Below, in pieces: positions 26,555 to 33,870 of a stretch of 40,386 nt of DNA. This DNA is from Synechococcus sp. UW140. GTDB taxonomy: Bacteria > Cyanobacteriota > Cyanobacteriia > PCC-6307 > Cyanobiaceae. The notes beneath the pieces are model-generated. The model worked only from the letters and a program-made list of their open reading frames with translations. It ran no database searches and had not been told where the DNA came from. How positions within the stretch are numbered: the stretch's first letter is position 1; the number at the start of each line of letters is the position of its first letter. A program made the position numbers and the translations under genes. The DNA is taken from the NCBI GenBank assembly GCA_945875915.1, contig CAMCMT010000024.1:1-40386 (forward strand). Direction: 5' to 3'.

Positions 26555-27319
26555 TTAGGGGGTGTCGCTTGCCGGGGTCCAGAACGGGGCGCCCTGGGAA
26601 ACGGTGGGACTTTCTGCTGGGGCCGGGATCAGGGAGGGAGCCGTTCCTGCCGCCAGCCTCTCGAGGGCGGCCAGGCTGGGGTGGCCGCCCCGCAGGGGCT
26701 CGGGCAGGGAGCGCAGGCCGGGGCTGGTGGTGACTAGGCCCGTTTCCGGGCAATAGGCCGTGAGGTCGCCGCCGTAGCAGGCGCCCGTGTCGACCATGAC
26801 GATGCCGTTGATTTTGCGCAGCCCGGGGCCGGGGGTGTGGCCGATCACCACTTCGCCGAAGCGGCCGTCGTAGGCCTGCCAAAAGGCCATCCGCACCGAC
26901 AGATCCGGGCGCCAGCTGATCGGATCAAAGCCCGCATGGGTGGCGACCCAGCCGTTGCCCCAATAGGCAACGGGCAGGCTGTCGAGTCGCTCCAGCCAGG
27001 TGCGGCAACGGCGCTCGCCCAGGTGGCGGAAGGTGTCGCAGCCTGCCAGGCCCTGCTGGGAGCGCCAGCTGCCCAGGCGCAGGGCAACTACCAGGTCCTG
27101 TTCGTGGTTGCCCTTGAGCCACACGGCCCGGTCCTGGTCCACCAGATCCCATACGCGGTCCATGGTGGCGCCGATTTGGGGACCCCGATTGATCACATCT
27201 CCGCAGAAGATGAGGCGATCACAGGCCGGAAGTTGGTCAAGCAGGGCCTCCAGGGAGGCAGCGCAGCCATGAACGTCGCCGATCACCCAGTGGCGACGAC
27301 TGCTGCTTGAGGACGCCAT
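26555..27319 (-). CDS. Metallophosphoesterase (PPP-type Ser/Thr phosphatase or Ap4A hydrolase-like)
   Basis: A 254-residue binuclear metallophosphoesterase. The metal-ligand motifs occur in order: GDVHG (about residues 14-18), GDVINRG (about 40-46), GNHE (about 73-76), THAGF in the middle, and VIGHTPG with its His. This set occurs in bacterial PPP-family protein phosphatases and in symmetrical diadenosine tetraphosphatases; the C-terminal Pro-rich tail does not decide between them. ATG 27319 is preferred over TTG 27325. It is the first gene of a run with recC, recB and recD and diverges from the Nif11-like gene across ~190 bp that must hold both promoters. Confidence 0.9.
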   Translation of the reverse strand: MASSSSSRRHWVIGDVHGCAASLEALLDQLPACDRLIFCGDVINRGPQIGATMDRVWDLVDQDRAVWLKGNHEQDLVVALRLGSWRSQQGLAGCDTFRHLGERRCRTWLERLDSLPVAYWGNGWVATHAGFDPISWRPDLSVRMAFWQAYDGRFGEVVIGHTPGPGLRKINGIVMVDTGACYGGDLTAYCPETGLVTTSPGLRSLPEPLRGGHPSLAALERLAAGTAPSLIPAPAESPTVSQGAPFWTPASDTP

Positions 27320-27505
27320 GAACAAGAAGCGTTATCTCAATTTTGGCCCCAGGGGGTGGCATCTGTCATCCCTTTGGTTGCCAATCCCACCCCCGGGCCC
27401 ATCCAAGCCCGTTACAAACGAGGCCAACCAGGGTCCGCCTGTCGGTTCGCTGGCGCACGAAATCCTGTGGCGCTGTTACTTTGCCGGCACTTCGCCGCTG
27501 AACCC

Positions 27506-27874
27506 ATGGACCCCCAGTCCCTGTCCGTGGTCCAGCGGATCGGCCTGTTGCTCAAGGCCCTCGATGGCGCCCAGCGCACCAATGAGGCCCTAGCCCGCTG
27601 CAGCGATGGCGAAGCCATGCTGGACGTGCTGCTCGATGCCTCAAAAAAACTGGGCCTGGGCCTGAGCCGCCAGGATCTCAAGACCACTCCGCCGATCCGG
27701 GACTGGATCTGGTGGAAGAACAAGGAAGCCCTGCTCACGATCGGCGACAACACGCCCCGCTACCACCAGGACGGCAACCAGGGGAAGGCCGCCAGCAAGT
27801 CCAAAGCCGATCCCCAGGTCGAGCTGGCCCAGGGCGGGGCCCAAGGGCGTAAAAAGTTTCTCGGTCTGTTCTGA
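27506..27874 (+). CDS. Conserved hypothetical protein, possibly Nif11-like
   Basis: ATG 27506 gives 122 residues. The N-terminal half is helical (VVQRIGLLLKALDGAQRTNEAL, then SDGEAMLDVLLDASKKLGLG) and its spacing of helices with a LSRQDL segment recalls the Nif11 domain, which is found in cyanobacterial and nitrogen-fixer proteins and as RiPP leader peptides. TPPIRDWIWWKNKEALLTIG follows, then a Lys/Gln/Ala-rich tail ending RKKFLGLF. No double-glycine cleavage site or Cys-rich core is present, so it is unlikely to be a RiPP precursor. No membrane segment. The Nif11 link is tentative. An upstream in-frame extension to 27356 is open but not convincing. Confidence 0.68.
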   Translation: MDPQSLSVVQRIGLLLKALDGAQRTNEALARCSDGEAMLDVLLDASKKLGLGLSRQDLKTTPPIRDWIWWKNKEALLTIGDNTPRYHQDGNQGKAASKSKADPQVELAQGGAQGRKKFLGLF

Positions 27875-27942
27875 GCAGCCGTCAGTGTGACCAGCTCCCA
27901 TTCAGCTAGGTCAACCAGGCCCAAGCCCAGACCCCAGGTCCC

Positions 27943-28278
27943 TCAGCCCAAGCTGGCCAAGGGATCACTGATCGAGCCGCTGGGCGCGTTGAACTGCCCC
28001 GTGGCCACGAACTCCAGCCGAAGTTTGAGGAAGGCGATGAACTGGGCATCGGTGGACACCACCGCCGCCGCAGGCCGGGGCACCCGCGCGGCCACGCTGG
28101 CCAGTTCCGGGGCCTCCAGGAAGGCGGGCCTGGTCACCAGCCAGAAATCGATCGTCTTGCCCTGCTCCTGGTAAAAGCGCACCCGCTCCCGCAGCACTTC
28201 CTCCAGGGGTTCTTCCACGGTGAGGAAGGTTTCGCTGGCTGCCACGAAGTGGTACGTGGTTGCTGTGGTCTCACTCAT
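27943..28278 (-). CDS. ycf54: Mg-protoporphyrin IX monomethyl ester cyclase subunit Ycf54
   Basis: A 111-residue protein closely matching Ycf54 (DUF2488), the accessory subunit needed for formation of the isocyclic ring of chlorophyll together with AcsF/CycI. Diagnostic segments are [41 protein letters not shown] and [20 protein letters not shown], followed by [25 protein letters not shown] 28278 overlaps the pdxJ stop by 4 bp, so translation is probably coupled. I recall that pdxJ and ycf54 are also adjacent in Synechocystis, so the pairing seems conserved. The C terminus runs ~15 residues beyond the conserved domain. Confidence 0.94.
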   Translation of the reverse strand: MSETTATTYHFVAASETFLTVEEPLEEVLRERVRFYQEQGKTIDFWLVTRPAFLEAPELASVAARVPRPAAAVVSTDAQFIAFLKLRLEFVATGQFNAPSGSISDPLASLG

Positions 28279-29024
28279 GGGGCGGTGCTGCCGAAAAGGG
28301 GATCGCGGCGCGGATTCTGAACCAGGGCCTTCATTTGACGCACGGCCGTCTCCAAGCCCACCGCCAGCGCCCTTGCCACGATCGTGTGGCCGATGTTGAG
28401 CTCCTCCATCCCCTCGATCGCCGCCACCGGCTCCACGTTTTGATAAGTGAGCCCATGGCCGGCGTTGACCCGCAGGCCCAGGCTGCGGGCCATGAAGGTG
28501 CCTTCGGTGAGGCGTGCCAGTTCCAGGGGTTGGGCTTGAGCGCTGGCTTCGGCGTAGGCGCCCGTGTGCAATTCCACCCAGCGGGCGCCGCTGCGTTGGC
28601 AGGCCTCGAGCTGGCCCCGCTCCGCATCCACGAACAGGCTCACCGGGATGCCGGCGTCCTGAAGCCGGCCCACTAGGCCGGTGAGGGGCTCCAGTTGACC
28701 GGCCACATCGAGGCCCCCTTCGGTGGTCACCTCCTGGCGTTTCTCCGGCACCAGGGTCACCAGGTCGGGCTGGATCTGCAGGGCGATCGCCTCCATCTCG
28801 GCGGTGGCAGCCATCTCCAGGTTGAGGCGGCTGCGCAGGGTGGCCCGCAACATCGCCACATCCCGGTCCTGGATGTGGCGCCGGTCCTCACGCAGGTGCA
28901 CGGTGATGCCGTCGGCGCCGCCCAGTTCGGCGAGCAGGGCATAGGTCACCGGGTCCGGTTCCAGGGCGCGGCGGGCCTGGCGCACGTTGGCGATGTGATC
29001 GATGTTCACGCCGAGGCTGGCCAT
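28275..29024 (-). CDS. pdxJ: Pyridoxine 5'-phosphate synthase PdxJ
   Basis: PdxJ condenses 1-deoxyxylulose-5-phosphate with 3-amino-2-oxopropyl phosphate to make pyridoxine 5'-phosphate in the DXP-dependent vitamin B6 pathway. The 249-residue protein begins [16 protein letters not shown] and has the conserved [54 protein letters not shown] and [20 protein letters not shown] blocks, ending [12 protein letters not shown], a complete TIM barrel. ATG 29024 matches the family N terminus; the frame stays open to 29147 but that extension is unlike any PdxJ. It is followed by ycf54 with a 4-bp overlap. Confidence 0.97.
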   Translation of the reverse strand: MASLGVNIDHIANVRQARRALEPDPVTYALLAELGGADGITVHLREDRRHIQDRDVAMLRATLRSRLNLEMAATAEMEAIALQIQPDLVTLVPEKRQEVTTEGGLDVAGQLEPLTGLVGRLQDAGIPVSLFVDAERGQLEACQRSGARWVELHTGAYAEASAQAQPLELARLTEGTFMARSLGLRVNAGHGLTYQNVEPVAAIEGMEELNIGHTIVARALAVGLETAVRQMKALVQNPRRDPLFGSTAP

Positions 29025-29352
29025 GGCGATGCCGGGGGTTGGTGGGATAGGGGTGGGGCGTATCCAGATCCTATGGATAGGCCCCGGCACCGCTCCCTTG
29101 CTGGCAACGACCAGCCCAGCAACCGTCTGGCCCTGGCCACAGCCCAAGGGATGCTTTGGCCCTGGTCTTTTTTTCTTATGTAGAGCCGGTTCTTGTGGTG
29201 AATGGGGCTTCGTTGCAACCGTTGTTGAGGTCTCCCTGCAGCCGCAGGGGCAACTGCCCTAGGTGGGCCTGGAGGCCCGATCTTGACCCCTACCTTGAGG
29301 ACCCCCACCCGGAATCCCTTTCCCCGGGCCCTTGACCCCCTTGCCAGGGCGC
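29025..29352. other. Divergent intergenic region between pdxJ and plsC
   Basis: This 328-bp gap should hold the promoters of pdxJ (minus) and plsC (plus). Its most visible element is on the plus strand: GACCAG (29109-29114) can pair with CTGGTC (29162-29167), closing a structured ~60-base segment with a small CCAAGG/CTTTGG hairpin inside (29144-29159), followed directly by seven Ts (29168-29174). It looks like a terminator or the 3' end of a small RNA, yet no annotated gene precedes it on that strand. TATCCA/TGGATA arms are also seen near 29070-29090. No ORF is convincing. Confidence 0.4.
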
Positions 29353-30084
29353 ATGTCGGCGCAGTTCACCCCTCCGATGACCCCCGAGGCCAGTCTCAGC
29401 GCCCGGGCAACGAGTTCGGACGTGGTGGCCATTAACCCGGTCCTGGGTCGCCTGGCGATGGTGGTGACCCAGGATTTAGCCCTGCCCCTGTTCTTCCGGC
29501 AGCTCACCGTTCTCGGCGTCGAGCATCTGCCCCTTGAGGGACCGGTGCTGCTGGCCCCCACCCACCGATCCCGTTGGGATGCCCTGCTGCTGCCCCATGC
29601 GGCTGGCCGGCGCCGCACGGGGCGCGATTGTCGTTTCATGGTTTCGATCGATGAGATGGTGGGCCTGCAGGGCTGGTTCCTGGAACGGTTGGGCTGCTTC
29701 CCGGTCAATCCGCGCCGACCTGGCCCTTCCTCCTTGCGCTTGGCCGTGGAGATGCTCCAGGGCCACCAGCAGCTGGTGGTCTTTCCCGAGGGACGCATCC
29801 AGCAAGACGACGAACCGCTGCGGCTAATGCCGGGCCTGGCCCGGCTGGCCCAGCTGGCCCTCGCCCAGGGGGTGCCGGTGCAGGTGCTTCCGGTCGGGAT
29901 TGGCTATGGCCACAGCCGGCCCCGGCCCTGGGACAAAGCTGCCATCTGCTTCGGTCCAGCCCAGCCCCTTGAGGGGGATGGGCGTCGGGCCTTGGCCAGC
30001 TTTACCCACCAATTGGCGTTGGCGATGCAATCAGCTGAGGAAGCGGCCCGCCGGGCCGTAGGCCGCCCCCTGGGGGCCGCCTAA
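29353..30084 (+). CDS. plsC: 1-acyl-sn-glycerol-3-phosphate acyltransferase (PlsC family)
   Basis: A 243-residue acyltransferase that adds the second acyl chain to lysophosphatidic acid, giving phosphatidic acid for membrane lipids. The catalytic HX4D motif is H71-RSRW-D76, the glycerol-phosphate-binding block is FPEGR around E146, and VQVLPVGIGY is the final strand. A hydrophobic stretch near residues 35-50 may dip into the membrane. ATG 29353 is preferred; TTG 29332 would add seven residues. Cyanobacteria can carry several PlsC-family paralogues, so assignment as the main enzyme is probable, not certain. Confidence 0.88.
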   Translation: MSAQFTPPMTPEASLSARATSSDVVAINPVLGRLAMVVTQDLALPLFFRQLTVLGVEHLPLEGPVLLAPTHRSRWDALLLPHAAGRRRTGRDCRFMVSIDEMVGLQGWFLERLGCFPVNPRRPGPSSLRLAVEMLQGHQQLVVFPEGRIQQDDEPLRLMPGLARLAQLALAQGVPVQVLPVGIGYGHSRPRPWDKAAICFGPAQPLEGDGRRALASFTHQLALAMQSAEEAARRAVGRPLGAA

Positions 30085-30110
30085 AGTCTTGACAAGTTTG
30101 CCCCTTGCCT

Positions 30111-30671
30111 GTGAGCCGGCCCTACGCCGCCCTCCGGACCGCTGCCCTGGCCAGTGGATCAGCCCTTGCCCTAGTGCTTGCGGCGACCCTTCCCCTGGCA
30201 ACGGCCAACCCGGCCGGGGCCCAAGCCCAGCCCGTTAGGGCCCTCGATTCCAGTGTCGGTGGCTTCAACTTGGCTTCGGTGAACGCCCTGCTGGCCAAAG
30301 GTGATGGGGCCGCTGCCGGTGGCAACTACTCCCAGGCCCGCAAGGACTACGACGAGGCGCGCGAGGCCTGCCGCCGTTTGATCGGCTTTTACCGCGACCT
30401 GAGCGGCGCCTTCCGGGGCCTGGATGCCCGAATCCCCAGGGAATTGGATCAAAAGGGCCGCGAAGCCCTCGAAGCCCAGGCCCAAGCCAGCCTGCGTCTC
30501 GCGGCCCTGTTCCGTCGCCAGAACCAGCCCGAGGTGGCCGTCCCCCTATTAGTAGAAGTGGTCAAAATCATGACCCCCGCCCGCGAGGAGGGCCGCAAGG
30601 CCTACCAGAGCCTGGTGGAGCTGGGTTTTGTCACCACGCCCTACACCGCGGCTGGCCCAACGCTCAACTGA
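30111..30671 (+). CDS. Exported helical-repeat protein, conserved hypothetical
   Basis: GTG 30111 (or TTG 30105) gives about 186 residues. The N terminus has [13 protein letters not shown] followed by a long hydrophobic region and ANPAGAQAQ, a good signal-peptidase I site near residue 40, so the protein is likely periplasmic or lumenal. The mature part is strongly helical ([20 protein letters not shown], then [20 protein letters not shown], and [20 protein letters not shown]) with a TPR-like look but no confident TPR match. It follows plsC by 26 bp and precedes bolA by ~70 bp on the same strand. I do not recognise a named family. Confidence 0.75.
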   Translation: MSRPYAALRTAALASGSALALVLAATLPLATANPAGAQAQPVRALDSSVGGFNLASVNALLAKGDGAAAGGNYSQARKDYDEAREACRRLIGFYRDLSGAFRGLDARIPRELDQKGREALEAQAQASLRLAALFRRQNQPEVAVPLLVEVVKIMTPAREEGRKAYQSLVELGFVTTPYTAAGPTLN

Positions 30672-30742
30672 GCCCGGTCTTCGCGCTCCCCGAACGCCTA
30701 CCTAGCTTTCCAAAGTCCCCCTGCCTTGCTGGTTCCCCGCCC

Positions 30743-30979
30743 ATGGTTCAACCCGATCAGGTGAAGGACGCCATCCGCTTGGTGATGCCCGATGCCCATG
30801 TGGAGGTCGAAGACCTCACCGGCGGCGGTGACCATCTGCAGGTGAAGGTCGTGTCCACGGCTTTTGCAGGCCTCTCCAAGGTGAAGCAGCACCAGCTCGT
30901 GTACGGGGCCCTGCGCAGCGAGCTCGCCAGTGAGGCCATCCACGCCCTTGCCCTCACCACCACTTCCCCGGCCGGTTGA
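30743..30979 (+). CDS. BolA family protein
   Basis: A 78-residue BolA/IbaG-type protein. Residues 5-70 form the class II KH-like fold: [41 protein letters not shown], then [12 protein letters not shown] with the invariant HQ-containing helix. BolA proteins pair with CGFS monothiol glutaredoxins to bind a shared [2Fe-2S] cluster in iron-sulfur trafficking and redox sensing. The very next gene is such a glutaredoxin, 79 bp downstream, so partnership is strongly supported. ATG start at 30743. Confidence 0.93.
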   Translation: MVQPDQVKDAIRLVMPDAHVEVEDLTGGGDHLQVKVVSTAFAGLSKVKQHQLVYGALRSELASEAIHALALTTTSPAG

Positions 30980-31058
30980 GGCCTAGGGCTTGCCAGCGCG
31001 AGTCCCCTTGGTCGAGTTCCAGACCGTTCCCCATTTTCCCTTTCCTGCCAGCATTCCC

Positions 31059-31379
31059 ATGGATCCCAGCACCCGCCAGCGCATCGAAAGCCTTGTTGCC
31101 AGCAGCCCTGTGGTTGTGTTTATGAAGGGAAACAAGCTGATGCCCCAGTGCGGCTTTTCCAACAACGTCTGCCAGATTCTCAATGCCCTGGCGGTGCCGT
31201 TTGAAACCTTTGATGTGCTCTCCGATCCGGAAGTACGTCAGGGCATCAAGGAATTCTCGGATTGGCCCACCATCCCCCAGGTCTATGTGCAGGGGCAATT
31301 CATGGGCGGATCCGATATTTTGATCGAAATGTATAACTCCGGTGAGCTGCTCGAAAAGATCACGATTGCCCTGGCCTGA
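31059..31379 (+). CDS. grxD: Grx4-type monothiol glutaredoxin
   Basis: A 106-residue class II glutaredoxin with the monothiol active site CGFS (C31) preceded by the conserved [10 protein letters not shown] segment, which binds glutathione. [23 protein letters not shown] is the cis-Pro and glutathione-binding block. These proteins assemble a glutathione-ligated [2Fe-2S] cluster and hand it to iron-sulfur apoproteins; with BolA they form a heterocluster. ATG 31059 matches family N termini; the frame extends upstream to 30990 without homology. It shares strand and direction with bolA. Confidence 0.96.
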   Translation: MDPSTRQRIESLVASSPVVVFMKGNKLMPQCGFSNNVCQILNALAVPFETFDVLSDPEVRQGIKEFSDWPTIPQVYVQGQFMGGSDILIEMYNSGELLEKITIALA

Positions 31380-31446
31380 GTTCCGTAGCCATCCAGTACC
31401 TACATCAGGGTGCTGGATCGGTCAACTTGCCAAACTTGCCCACACC

Positions 31447-31713
31447 TCAGTTGCGTCCGGTTTCGTAGAGGGTGCTGAAGTTTTCTCCAGGGCCCACGAA
31501 GCTGGAGGGGTCCAAGACCCAGCGGTCCACCACCTCCTCGAGGCGCCGTTGCGAGAGCGGATCCAGCACGGCGGTTCGCCGCAGGGCATGGAGGTAGCCA
31601 TCGGCATAAAGGCGCAGATCGGCCGGCCCGTGGTATCGGCTTGCCAGGGATTGGCAGGCGTCACAAAGCGACTGGAAATGGCGGATCGAAACGGGGTTCT
31701 GAAGGGCTGTCAT
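31447..31713 (-). CDS. DUF6761 family protein
   Basis: An 88-residue protein from ATG 31713, resembling the small cyanobacterial DUF6761 family: SIRHFQSLCDACQSLASRYHG, DLRLYADGYLHALRRTAVLDP and RRLEEVVDRWVLDPSSF. It is all helical, acidic/basic mixed, with no membrane segment. Function is unknown. It converges with grxD and diverges from the response regulator across ~84 bp. The frame stays open to 31779 but the extension has no homology pattern. Confidence 0.8.
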   Translation of the reverse strand: MTALQNPVSIRHFQSLCDACQSLASRYHGPADLRLYADGYLHALRRTAVLDPLSQRRLEEVVDRWVLDPSSFVGPGENFSTLYETGRN

Positions 31714-31797
31714 GGTTGGACAGGCAACAGGGGAGGCACGCGGGTAAGGGGTTTGGGGGGGGTGCTGGACAGATTGCAAGGCATCGCCTAAAACCAG

Positions 31798-32652
31798 TTG
31801 GCAGACCCATCTGCCGATAGCCTAGGCAGACACGTCCAAACACGGTTGGAGGGAGCCGCGAACCAGATCACTGCCACGGTCACCGCCACCTCCCCGGGGA
31901 CAGCACTGCCGATTTTCGGTGAAGGGGCCCTGAAGCGGGTTCTCGTGGTGGAGCCCCACCCCACCCTGCGCACCGTGTTGGCCCAGCGCCTCCGCCAGGA
32001 CGGGCACTTGGCAGCGGCGGTGGCCACGGCTGCGGAGGCGATTGATCTGTGCGAGGAGCAAACCCCCGATCTGATCATCAGCGCCGAACTGCTGGACCAG
32101 AGTTCGGCCCTGAGGCTGGCGGCCCAGCTGCGCACTCCGGTGATGGTGCTGACCGCCCGCACCGGAGCCGAGCCAGTGGTGGCACTGCTCGATGCCGGCG
32201 CCGATGACGTGCTGCGCAAACCCTTTGGCCTGGAGGAACTGGCGGCTCGGTGCCGCAGCCTCCTACGCCGCAGTGGTAGCGGCCTGCAGGAACGGGTCTG
32301 CGTTGGGCCCCTCGAGGTGCACCTGTTGCTGCGCCAGGTGACCCTGCGGGACCAGCCCGTGGAATTGAGTCCCCGCGAATTTGCGCTGCTCTGCGCCCTT
32401 TTAATGCCCCCAGGCCTGGTGCGCAGCCGCCAGGAATTGTTGCGCATGGCCTGGCCGCCCTTCAGTGGCGGGCCCCGCTCGGTGGACACCCAGGTGCTGA
32501 CCTTGCGCCGCAAGCTGGAGCAGGCCGGTCTTGGCGAAGGCGGCGGCATCGATACGGTGCGTCAGCAGGGCTATCGCTTCAGCCTCGACACCATTCCCGA
32601 TTCATCGATTGCTGCCCCGGCCGTCGCGACGAGCCCCAGCAACGCTGTTTGA
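31798..32652 (+). CDS. OmpR-family response regulator with degenerate receiver
   Basis: About 284 residues from TTG 31798; TTG 31846 is another possible start, since homology begins only at residue 46 (KRVLVVEPHPTLRTVLAQRL). The receiver lacks the usual acidic pair (E52-P53 replaces DD), and the phosphoacceptor position is A96 in DLIISAELLD. The Thr of VLTAR and the Lys of LRKPF are kept. The C-terminal winged-helix domain (VTLRDQPVELSPREFALLCALL, then GPRSVDTQVLTLRRKLEQAG and TVRQQGYRF) is complete, so DNA binding should be intact. It is probably controlled by something other than His-Asp phosphotransfer (expression level, ligand or partner). No histidine kinase is nearby. Confidence 0.9.
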   Translation: MADPSADSLGRHVQTRLEGAANQITATVTATSPGTALPIFGEGALKRVLVVEPHPTLRTVLAQRLRQDGHLAAAVATAAEAIDLCEEQTPDLIISAELLDQSSALRLAAQLRTPVMVLTARTGAEPVVALLDAGADDVLRKPFGLEELAARCRSLLRRSGSGLQERVCVGPLEVHLLLRQVTLRDQPVELSPREFALLCALLMPPGLVRSRQELLRMAWPPFSGGPRSVDTQVLTLRRKLEQAGLGEGGGIDTVRQQGYRFSLDTIPDSSIAAPAVATSPSNAV

Positions 32653-32687
32653 GCTTCGTAAGGTCCTGGCAATGGCCTGAGCATGGT

Positions 32688-32708
32688 CTGGAAGGCTCGC
32701 CCTTCCAG
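32688..32708. terminator. Hairpin between convergent genes
   Basis: Arms CTGGAAGG and CCTTCCAG around a five-base loop lie between the response regulator stop and the TAA of the minus-strand gene at 32711. GTTTAA follows on the plus strand, a weak T-tract, so this is a possible terminator for the response regulator gene. Confidence 0.4.
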
Positions 32709-32710
32709 GT

Positions 32711-33301
32711 TTAAGGCGCCAAGGTTCTGGCCGACTGAAGCCCTAGGACGACCAGTTCACCCAGCAGCATCAAGGCCGTAAGTACCGCTAGCAACTGGTA
32801 GGTCCAGGGGGGCGAAATCCTGCCGATGGCCTGGGTATTCAGCCCCGTGTGCTGGTGAAGCTGCTCTAGGAAATCGGCGAAATCGGTGACCCTTTGGGGC
32901 ATTAAAAAGCTCCCTTTGGCGCTGCGGAGGTAATAAACCCTTCCCCCCTGGCTGGTGGCCACGGCCGTCAGAGCTGTGATCTCGTTCCATTTCAGGCTCC
33001 AACCGCGGCGTAGCCACCAGCTGCACCAGGGCGGATGGCCTACCACCAGGCCATTGGGGTCCATCGTCACGCTTTCACTGGTGATCGCCAGCACCAGCGC
33101 CAACCCCAGGGGCACGGCGATCAAGAGCAGGGGGCGCAAGCCGCCTCTGGCAAGGAGCGGCAGGGGCAGCACTAAGGCCAGGTAAAGACCCACCAGGGTG
33201 CCGCGGATCAGGGTTGCCATGCCGTAGTGGCGCCGCCCCAGGCCCGCCATCTGACCAGGTCCGGGTTGGCTCGCCTCTCCCCCAGCCTCCGTAGGGCTCA
33301 T
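32711..33301 (-). CDS. Membrane protein with PH-like domain, conserved hypothetical
   Basis: ATG 33301 gives 196 residues and overlaps the upstream gene's stop as ATGA. Two adjacent hydrophobic helices (about residues 37-71) are followed by SVTMDPNGLVVGHPPW, SLKWNEITALTAVATSQGGRVYYLRS and FLMPQRVTDFADFLEQLHQH, a pattern like bacterial PH domains (YcxB/DUF304 type), then a third hydrophobic helix at the C terminus (LLAVLTALMLLGELVVLGL). The PH link is by strand/helix pattern, not strong identity. Function unknown; likely a membrane protein with a cytosolic domain. Confidence 0.75.
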   Translation of the reverse strand: MSPTEAGGEASQPGPGQMAGLGRRHYGMATLIRGTLVGLYLALVLPLPLLARGGLRPLLLIAVPLGLALVLAITSESVTMDPNGLVVGHPPWCSWWLRRGWSLKWNEITALTAVATSQGGRVYYLRSAKGSFLMPQRVTDFADFLEQLHQHTGLNTQAIGRISPPWTYQLLAVLTALMLLGELVVLGLQSARTLAP

Positions 33302-33588
33302 CGGTCTTCGGGGGAGCCGGGCAGGGGCTCCAGCAGGCTTGCTGGGCGGTGGCGGCCGGCAAAGACTTCGTCCTCGCGCCCTTTCCAGAAGCTGCCCAGG
33401 CGCATGAGGTCGGCGTGGGCCTCCTGCAGTTGGTCCAGGTAGGTGTCGGGATCCAGGGAGTCCTTGGCCTCCTTGAGTTTTGACAGGCGCAGCAGGTGCC
33501 ACATCCAGGGTTTGCCCAGTTCGCCGCGCTGCTCCAGGTAGCGGGCGAGGTCGGCCGAGCTGGGGATCGGACTGGGCTGGGAGCTCAT
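33298..33588 (-). CDS. Small conserved hypothetical protein
   Basis: A 96-residue soluble, helical protein from ATG 33588 (MSSQPSPIPSSADLARYLEQ, then GKPWMWHLLRLSKLKEAKDS and YLDQLQEAHADLMRLGSFWKG). Stop overlaps the start of the PH-like membrane protein gene by 4 bp, so the two are co-translated. I do not recognise a named family. Upstream in-frame extension to 34023 would run through the gadB start region and is rejected. Confidence 0.72.
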   Translation of the reverse strand: MSSQPSPIPSSADLARYLEQRGELGKPWMWHLLRLSKLKEAKDSLDPDTYLDQLQEAHADLMRLGSFWKGREDEVFAGRHRPASLLEPLPGSPEDR

Positions 33589-33870
33589 GGAGGAGTTGGG
33601 CCAGGACGACAGCCTATGGAAACTGGCCAGGGCGTTGTGGCTGGCGTCAGGTTTGCTGGAGCTCCGGCTGGCTGGGGTCCAACGCCTTGGGTCCGCACAC
33701 CCTGGGGAATGGCGCTCGGCGTTAGCCACTCGCGGCTTCCTGAGAATTCTCAGCGACGCTTGCTTCCGGCCAGCTCGATCATCAACCGAGGCACAGCTTT
33801 TTTTTGGTTTTAGCACTAGCAATAGCATCGCAATGATGCGTTTTAATAGGGATCTCTTCATTGGATTCCG

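Noticed and set aside
33791-33846. T8 tract and GCATC/GATGC hairpin before gadB
   Set aside because: The stems are only 4-5 bp and no plus-strand gene lies upstream to be terminated; a promoter here is likely but no clear -35/-10 pair is seen.
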